Positions 6,265-10,396 of a stretch of 10,396 nt of DNA are shown here, in pieces. Numbering within the stretch: the first letter of the stretch is position 1; every line of letters starts with the position of its first letter. The notes under the pieces were generated by a model. That model had not been told where the DNA came from. It saw nothing but the letters and a program-made list of their open reading frames with translations, and did not search any database. The translations under genes were made by a program, and so were the position numbers. Origin of the DNA: an uncultured Duganella sp. (lineage in GTDB: Bacteria > Pseudomonadota > Gammaproteobacteria > Burkholderiales > Burkholderiaceae); assembly GCA_946482635.1 (NCBI GenBank), contig CAMLSG010000196.1, positions 1 through 10,396 of the forward strand, written 5' to 3'.

Positions 6265-7281
6265 ATGAAGAAGATATTTAGCGCCCTGTTTGCCGCTATT
6301 GTCATGTGCTCGACGCAGGCCAGGGCCGAACCTTTCGTCAAAGGCGCGGACATCGGATGGCTGCCGCAGATGGAAGCCACCGGCTACAAGTTTTACAACG
6401 AACAGGGAAAGCAGGAAGACGCGCTGCAAATTCTCAAAGATCTCGGCATAAACACGGTGCGCCTGCGCACCTGGGTGAATCCGTCCGACGACAGGACGAA
6501 TGGCCACAACAGCAAGGACGAAACCATCGCCATGGCCGTCCGTGCACAGCGCATGGGAATGCGCGTGATGATCGATTTCCACTACAGCGATAGCTGGGCC
6601 GACCCGCAGCAGCAGCGAAAGCCCGCCGCATGGGCAGGCCACGACTTCCCTCGCCTGCTGGAAGACGTGTACAGCTATACCCATGACGTGATGAGCGCCC
6701 TCAAGGCCGCAGGCGTGACACCGGAATGGATCCAGGTGGGGAACGAAACACCGACCGGCATGATCTACCCGGAAGGCCACACCGACAATTGGCCGCAACT
6801 GGCGCAGCTGATCAACAAGGGCTACGACGCCATCAAGGCCGTCAGCCCTTCATCCAAGGTCATCCTGCACCTTGACCGTGGCAACGACAGCAAACGATTC
6901 AGGACCTGGTTCGACAACGCAAAGGCCAACGGCGCGCGCTACGACGTGATCGGCCTGTCGTACTACCCCTACTGGCTTCCAGGCAAGCCGGATTACAGGA
7001 AGTCGATCGGCGACCTTGCCCGCAACATGAACGACATGGCCGCGCGTTACGGCAAGGAAGTGATGGTGGTGGAAGTGGGCGGCGAAGACCGCCGCCCGCA
7101 AAATACCTACGACATGCTGCTTGCCGTACAGCGCAAGGTCAAAGCGGTGCCAAACCAGAAGGGCCTGGGCGTCATCTACTGGGAACCCCTCGGTGCGCGG
7201 AGCTGGAGCCAATACCCGCTCAGCGCATGGGGCGACGACGGCAAGCCGACCAAGGCCATGAAAGCCTTCCTCGCCGAATGA
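6265..7281 (+). CDS. Secreted GH53 arabinogalactan endo-beta-1,4-galactanase
   Basis: A 338-residue glycoside hydrolase family 53 enzyme, which cleaves beta-1,4-galactan side chains of pectin (type I arabinogalactan). Residues 1-21 are a signal peptide ending ARA, so it is exported. The (beta/alpha)8 barrel landmarks are present: KGADIGWLPQMEATG at 26-40, TVRLRTWVNP at 64-73, IDFHYSDSWADP at 103-114, WIQVGNET with acid/base Glu161, IGLSYYPYW at 229-237, VMVVEVGG with nucleophile Glu270, and GVIYWEP at 302-308. Both catalytic glutamates are in place and it looks complete. The ATG has only a weak ribosome site (AAGAA). It follows the DsbA gene by 74 bp but has an unrelated role, so I infer a separate unit. 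Only one base separates its stop from that of the convergent GST gene. No sugar transporter or galactosidase is nearby. Confidence 0.93.
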   Translation: MKKIFSALFAAIVMCSTQARAEPFVKGADIGWLPQMEATGYKFYNEQGKQEDALQILKDLGINTVRLRTWVNPSDDRTNGHNSKDETIAMAVRAQRMGMRVMIDFHYSDSWADPQQQRKPAAWAGHDFPRLLEDVYSYTHDVMSALKAAGVTPEWIQVGNETPTGMIYPEGHTDNWPQLAQLINKGYDAIKAVSPSSKVILHLDRGNDSKRFRTWFDNAKANGARYDVIGLSYYPYWLPGKPDYRKSIGDLARNMNDMAARYGKEVMVVEVGGEDRRPQNTYDMLLAVQRKVKAVPNQKGLGVIYWEPLGARSWSQYPLSAWGDDGKPTKAMKAFLAE

Positions 7282-7282
7282 C

Positions 7283-7912
7283 TTAGAACGACTTCTTGCC
7301 CGGCATCAGGTCATGCGGATGGCGCCAGCCGGGCATATCGCTGATGCGCTCCTTCCACGCCGCGATGTGCGGGAATTCGGCCATGTCGATGCCGGTTTCT
7401 TCCGGCAGGTAGACATAGCCGGCCAGCGACAGGTCCGCAATGGTCAGGCGATCACCCACCAGGAATTTGGCATTCGCCAGGTGCTTGTCGACGATACGGT
7501 AGGCGCCAATGGCACGCTCGCGCAGGAACTGGGTGACCGGCGTGTCGCCAGTCTTCTGCAGCCCGTACATGAAGCGCAAGGTGGCGTAATAGCTGGTGAA
7601 CTTGTGGTTGTCGAACAGGATCCAGCGCCAGATGTCGCGCTTCTCTTCGTCGTTGCGCGCGCCGAACTGTCCCGTCACCTCGGCCAGGTAGTCGAGGATC
7701 ACGCCGGACTGGCTGATCTTCAAGCCCTTGTGCTCAAGCACCGGGATCTCACCCATTTCATTCAGGTTGTCGCGCCAGCCCTCGGAGCGCGTCTCGCCGC
7801 CGAAGTAGTCCACCACCACAGGTTCCCAGTCCGCATTGGCCAGCGCCAGGAACAGGGCAACCTTGTACGAGTTGCCGGAAGCAGCAAAGCAGTGCAATTT
7901 GAATTCCGCCAT
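7283..7912 (-). CDS. Glutathione S-transferase family protein
   Basis: A 209-residue cytosolic GST, full length. The N-terminal thioredoxin-fold domain has the Ser-type active-site loop AASGNSYKV (Ser12 or Ser15 as the candidate thiol-activating residue), the cis-Pro in GEIPVLEH (Pro57) and the glutathione-contacting SQSGVILDYLAE (Gln68-Ser69). The all-helical C-terminal domain carries the N-capping box LTIADLSL around Asp160. It probably conjugates glutathione to electrophiles or reduces peroxides; the substrate is not evident. The ATG at 7912 has AAGGA five bases upstream. It is last in the minus-strand series after zwf and the nuclease, 75 bp from the nuclease stop, so it may have its own promoter; I see no convincing one in that gap. 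Confidence 0.93.
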   Translation of the reverse strand: MAEFKLHCFAASGNSYKVALFLALANADWEPVVVDYFGGETRSEGWRDNLNEMGEIPVLEHKGLKISQSGVILDYLAEVTGQFGARNDEEKRDIWRWILFDNHKFTSYYATLRFMYGLQKTGDTPVTQFLRERAIGAYRIVDKHLANAKFLVGDRLTIADLSLAGYVYLPEETGIDMAEFPHIAAWKERISDMPGWRHPHDLMPGKKSF

Positions 7913-7987
7913 CTTGGTCCTTTTGAGTTGGGTGTAGTCAACGGGACAATAGTAAAGCAGTTTGCAGGTGCTTGCTGGCGCCCTGCC

Positions 7988-8440
7988 TCAATGCGCCTTG
8001 CGCTCCTTGCGGAACAGCCAGGGTTCAAGCGGATTCTGGTCGGACCACAGGCCAACGCGGGACATGCGTGCCGCCGATTCGATCCCCGGCAACGACGCGT
8101 CGTGGTTGTATTGTGGATAAACCCACGCCATGCCCTTGCGGACCTGGGCCACGTTGACGTTCACGGCGCCGCAATGGACCACAGCTACGGTGCGGCCGTA
8201 ACGATCCTGCTTCCCCGAATCGAGCGTCGCATCGCGGCCAAAGCACAGGTCCGACAGCGACTGTTTCGAACGCGCGCCGAACGGTTGCTTCTTTTCCGGC
8301 GCATCGATGTTGGCAAGGCGGACCTTTACCGGGCGGCCTTTGCTCAGCACAGTCAGCGTGTCGCCATCGGAAACGCCGATGACCGTGTCTGCATAAGTTG
8401 GATTGCAAATCAGTGCAAAGATCAGTGCAAGCTTCTTAAT
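7988..8440 (-). CDS. Secreted staphylococcal-nuclease-like (thermonuclease) protein, apparent ATT start
   Basis: A 150-residue SNase-fold nuclease. The core starts with VIGVSDGDTLTVL (20-32) and keeps the catalytic set of S. aureus nuclease by motif: Asp27 in DGDT, Arg41 in VRLANIDAPE, Asp46, Glu49, and Arg83 in DRYGRTVA. The C-terminal RVGLW motif is present. In-frame GTG at 8350 is the first standard start, but it would remove the first beta strand and DGDT. Reading further upstream gives an excellent signal peptide, KKLALIFALICNPTYA, directly after an ATT at 8440-8438, with GGAG (8451-8448) seven bases before it; a stop lies at 8482-8480. I therefore propose an ATT start, as known for infC and pcnB in E. 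coli. A mutated or misread ATG is the alternative. It lies 68 bp after zwf on the same strand. Confidence 0.8.
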   Translation of the reverse strand: MKKLALIFALICNPTYADTVIGVSDGDTLTVLSKGRPVKVRLANIDAPEKKQPFGARSKQSLSDLCFGRDATLDSGKQDRYGRTVAVVHCGAVNVNVAQVRKGMAWVYPQYNHDASLPGIESAARMSRVGLWSDQNPLEPWLFRKERKAH

Positions 8441-8459
8441 TTCCTTACTCCACTTGTTG

Positions 8460-8495
8460 GGAAGGCCGCAATTGTATCGTCACAATGCGGCTTCC
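8460..8495. terminator. Stem-loop between zwf and the nuclease gene
   Basis: The arms 8460-8475 and 8482-8495 pair over 14 bases with two single-base bulges in the longer arm, around a 6-base loop, so a stable hairpin is expected in RNA of either strand. It begins 13 bp after the zwf stop. No U-run follows it on the minus strand, so it is not a textbook intrinsic terminator. It may instead protect the zwf 3' end or affect the nuclease ribosome site, which begins nine bases beyond it. Confidence 0.4.
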
Positions 8496-8508
8496 GCAGC
8501 AAGCGTGC

Positions 8509-9972
8509 TTACTCTACCCAGCTAAAGCCATCGCGCGCCAGCAGCGCGAACGATTCGGTCGGACCCCAGGTGCCGGCCGCGTAAGGATACGGCTTCTCGG
8601 CCAGTGCGCTCCAGCCGTTGATAATCGGATCGGCCCATTCCCACGCCGCTTCCAGTTCGTCGCGGCGCATGAAGTGAGTCAGGCGGCCGCGTACCACGTC
8701 GATCAGCAAACGCTCGTAAGCTTCGGCCCGGCGCTGCGAGAACGCGGATTGCAGGTCCAGGTTCAGCGCCACCTGCTGCATCTGCATGCCGCTGCCGGGC
8801 TGCTTTGCCATCAGCTGCAGCTTGATCGCCTCTTCCGGCTGCAGCTCGATCACCAGCCGGTTGGCTACGCCGCCTGGAGTTTCCGGGAACAAGGGGAACG
8901 GCGGATTGGCAAATTCGATCACGATCTTGGACGAGCGGCGCGCCATGCGCTTGCCGGTGCGCAGGTAGAACGGCACCTTGGACCAGCGCCAGGTGTCGAC
9001 GTGGGCGCGCATTGCGACGAACGTTTCGGTGCTGCTGCCGGCGGGCACATTGCGCTCCTCCAGGTAACCCGGCACTTCCTGGTTGCCGCTCACGCCGCGC
9101 ACGTATTGGCCGCGCACCGTGTCGCGCGCAATCGAGGCAAGGCTGAAGCGGCGCAGCGAGCGCAGGACCTTGAGCTTTTCATCGCGCACCGCGTCCGGCG
9201 CCAGAGAGGCAGGAGGCTCCATGGCGACGATGCACAGCAACTGCAACAGGTGGTTTTGCACCATGTCGCGCATGGCGCCAGCGCTGTCGTAGAAGCCGGC
9301 GCGGCTGCCCACTCCCACCTCCTCGGCGACCGTGATCTGCACGCTGGTGATGTTCGGCGCGCGCCACAGCGGTTCCAGGATCGAGTTACCAAAGCGCAGA
9401 ACCATGAGGTTTTGCACGGTTTCCTTGCCCAGGTAGTGGTCGATGCGGTAAATCTGCGATTCTTCGAAATGCTTGCCGACCGCTTCGTTGATCTCCACCG
9501 CGGACGCCAGGTCGCGGCCGAGCGGCTTTTCAAGCACCACGCGGGCATTGCGGTCGACCAGGCCGGCTTCGGCCAGCTTGTCGCAAATGGTGGTGAACAG
9601 CGAAGGCGCCGTGGCCAGGTAGAACACGCGCTCCGCACCGGTTCGCGAAGCCTTGGCCAGGGGTGCCATGCCATCTTTTTCGATGTCGATGCGGACAAAC
9701 TCCAACAACTGCAGGAAACTCCGCCAGGCTTCTTCCGTGAAGTTTTCGCCGCTGATGAAAGGACGCGAATGCTCCTCGACGAAGGCAAGGTAGGCCGTGC
9801 GGTCATACTCCTGGCGCCCGGTGGAAATGATGCGGGTTCCGGGCGGTAGATTGCCATGCAGGTGCGCCATATACAGCGCCGGCAGCAGCTTGCGCATGGC
9901 GAGATCACCCACGCCGCCAAAGATGATCATGTCGAGGGGCAGGCTTGAATCGAATTGAGGAGTAGTGGTCAT
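8509..9972 (-). CDS. zwf: Glucose-6-phosphate 1-dehydrogenase
   Basis: Oxidises glucose 6-phosphate to 6-phosphogluconolactone with NAD(P)+, the entry step of the oxidative pentose phosphate and Entner-Doudoroff routes, in the cytoplasm. At 487 residues it has the usual family length. The coenzyme loop is FGGVGDLAMRKLLPALY at 18-34, EKPLG is at 148-152, the substrate-binding signature RIDHYLGKE is at 176-184 (His179, Lys183), and DMVQNHLLQ at 236-244 carries the catalytic His241. The C-terminal parts VPFYLRTGKRM and the GPTES near the end are also typical. I place the start at the ATG at 9972; the frame stays open to 10080, but the extra 36 residues do not resemble Zwf and overlap the promoter region. 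The ribosome site is weak (GAG, about eight bases upstream). pgl, edd and eda are not in view. Confidence 0.96.
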   Translation of the reverse strand: MTTTPQFDSSLPLDMIIFGGVGDLAMRKLLPALYMAHLHGNLPPGTRIISTGRQEYDRTAYLAFVEEHSRPFISGENFTEEAWRSFLQLLEFVRIDIEKDGMAPLAKASRTGAERVFYLATAPSLFTTICDKLAEAGLVDRNARVVLEKPLGRDLASAVEINEAVGKHFEESQIYRIDHYLGKETVQNLMVLRFGNSILEPLWRAPNITSVQITVAEEVGVGSRAGFYDSAGAMRDMVQNHLLQLLCIVAMEPPASLAPDAVRDEKLKVLRSLRRFSLASIARDTVRGQYVRGVSGNQEVPGYLEERNVPAGSSTETFVAMRAHVDTWRWSKVPFYLRTGKRMARRSSKIVIEFANPPFPLFPETPGGVANRLVIELQPEEAIKLQLMAKQPGSGMQMQQVALNLDLQSAFSQRRAEAYERLLIDVVRGRLTHFMRRDELEAAWEWADPIINGWSALAEKPYPYAAGTWGPTESFALLARDGFSWVE

Positions 9973-9990
9973 GTCGAGGCTCAAAAGCGT

Positions 9991-10019
9991 TTGCGGTAGC
10001 GGGTCAGAACGACAATAAT
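9991..10019 (+). promoter_or_regulatory. Candidate promoter for the divergent secreted protein
   Basis: TTGCGG (9991-9996) and AATAAT (10014-10019) are separated by 17 bp and match the sigma-70 consensus at four and five of six bases. The predicted transcription start would be about 40 bp before the TTG start codon at 10065. The -10 box lies on the same bases as the proposed zwf -10 box on the other strand. Confidence 0.4.
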
Positions 10020-10020
10020 A
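10015..10020 (-). promoter_or_regulatory. Candidate zwf -10 box
   Basis: On the minus strand 10020-10015 reads TATTAT, five of six bases of the sigma-70 -10 consensus, which would give a leader of roughly 36 bases before the zwf ATG. Seventeen bases upstream is CTGCCG, a poor -35 match, so an activator may be needed. It overlaps the -10 box proposed for the divergent gene. Confidence 0.4.
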
Positions 10021-10064
10021 CCCAAAGTCTCGCCAGTCGGCAGAGTGACGAAAATGGAGATGCT

Positions 10065-10396
10065 TTGGCATTACCCTCAAAACTCGCGGGCGCCTGCCCT
10101 TTGCTCCTCATATCCGTCGCCGCCCAGGCGGGCGGAGTGATCTGCGAGCCCCCGTACAATTTCGGAATTCAGCATGGGCCTGATCCGGTGCTCTGCGAAA
10201 TTCAAGCGACAGCCAAGCGCTTTCTTGACCAGCGCAACGCAGAAAACGAGACAGACTTGAGGCCGCTCGGCCCCGACTACAGGATTTGGGTTCCCGCCTG
10301 CGAGGTTCGAATGAAGGCGGCTTGGGTGGTAAGCGAAGGCCGCAAGAGCGTAGCGGTGAGCTGCACTCGTACGATTGCCTCGGCCCATGAGCGCAA
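10065..10396 (+). CDS. Secreted hypothetical protein, C-terminus beyond the window
   Basis: An open frame with 110 visible residues that continues past the right edge. It is easily missed because it starts with TTG and has no stop in view. GGAG (10056-10059) stands five bases before the TTG. Residues 1-22 form a convincing signal peptide (positive Lys6, hydrophobic ACPLLLISVAAQA), so the product is periplasmic or secreted. The visible mature part has four cysteines (27, 44, 79, 100), which could make two disulfides, and alternating patterns near 70-100 that suggest beta strands. I recognise no family. Codons end mostly in G or C. The opposite strand holds a 103-codon open frame, but it has neither a ribosome site nor protein-like composition. 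The gene diverges from zwf across about 92 bp. Confidence 0.65.
   Translation, partial: MALPSKLAGACPLLLISVAAQAGGVICEPPYNFGIQHGPDPVLCEIQATAKRFLDQRNAENETDLRPLGPDYRIWVPACEVRMKAAWVVSEGRKSVAVSCTRTIASAHER

Noticed and set aside
7313..8584. 423-codon plus-strand frame across the GST and nuclease genes
   Set aside because: It runs antisense to two genes with clear catalytic motifs and has no domain of its own.
9973..10080. 36-residue N-terminal extension of Zwf
   Set aside because: The added sequence is unlike Zwf N-termini and covers both candidate promoters and the TTG start of the divergent gene.
10077..10388. 103-codon minus-strand open frame
   Set aside because: No ribosome site, no recognisable domain, and the plus strand offers a signal peptide, a GGAG site and better codon use.

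Overview
The window is ordinary chromosomal DNA of a GC-rich bacterium. Third codon positions are strongly G/C-biased, and the mix of a large BarA-like hybrid kinase, HxlR regulator, FrnE-like DsbA, GH53 galactanase, glutathione S-transferase and Zwf points to a betaproteobacterium. I think Burkholderiales and perhaps Oxalobacteraceae (Massilia/Janthinobacterium-like), but that is inference from protein style, not a database result. I saw no tRNA, rRNA, insertion sequence, phage gene or CRISPR array.

Layout. 1-748 (+): two small unrecognised proteins (74 and 89 aa). 749-3652 (+): a 967-residue membrane hybrid histidine kinase with a periplasmic Cache-like sensor, PAS, HisKA, ATPase and two receiver domains, but no HPt domain and no response regulator beside it. 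3649-4164 (-): a DUF4256 protein whose stop overlaps the kinase stop. 4269-4703 (-): an HxlR-type regulator. 4828-6190 (+), diverging from it: an SDR-fold protein without the usual catalytic residues, and 4 bp later a cytoplasmic DsbA/FrnE-type thiol oxidoreductase. 6265-7281 (+): a secreted GH53 endo-beta-1,4-galactanase. 7283-10064: a minus-strand block read zwf, then a staphylococcal-nuclease-like secreted nuclease, then a glutathione S-transferase. 10065 to the end (+): a secreted protein running off the window, diverging from zwf.

How the genes may work together. The clearest unit is HxlR / SDR / DsbA. The 124-bp divergent space holds a perfect 7-bp inverted repeat nested in a second, almost concentric 7-bp inverted repeat, the arrangement expected of a local operator. 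HxlR proteins often sense electrophiles or oxidants through cysteine, so a redox or electrophile response is a reasonable guess for this module. The other genes look like independent housekeeping or accessory units.

Points most worth a second look: the nuclease appears to begin at an ATT codon, because no ATG, GTG or TTG gives a complete protein; the SDR has lost the Ser-Tyr-Lys catalytic set; and the signal-peptide protein at the right edge starts at TTG and sits opposite a misleading antisense ORF. I did not find evidence for a wholly new multi-gene system.
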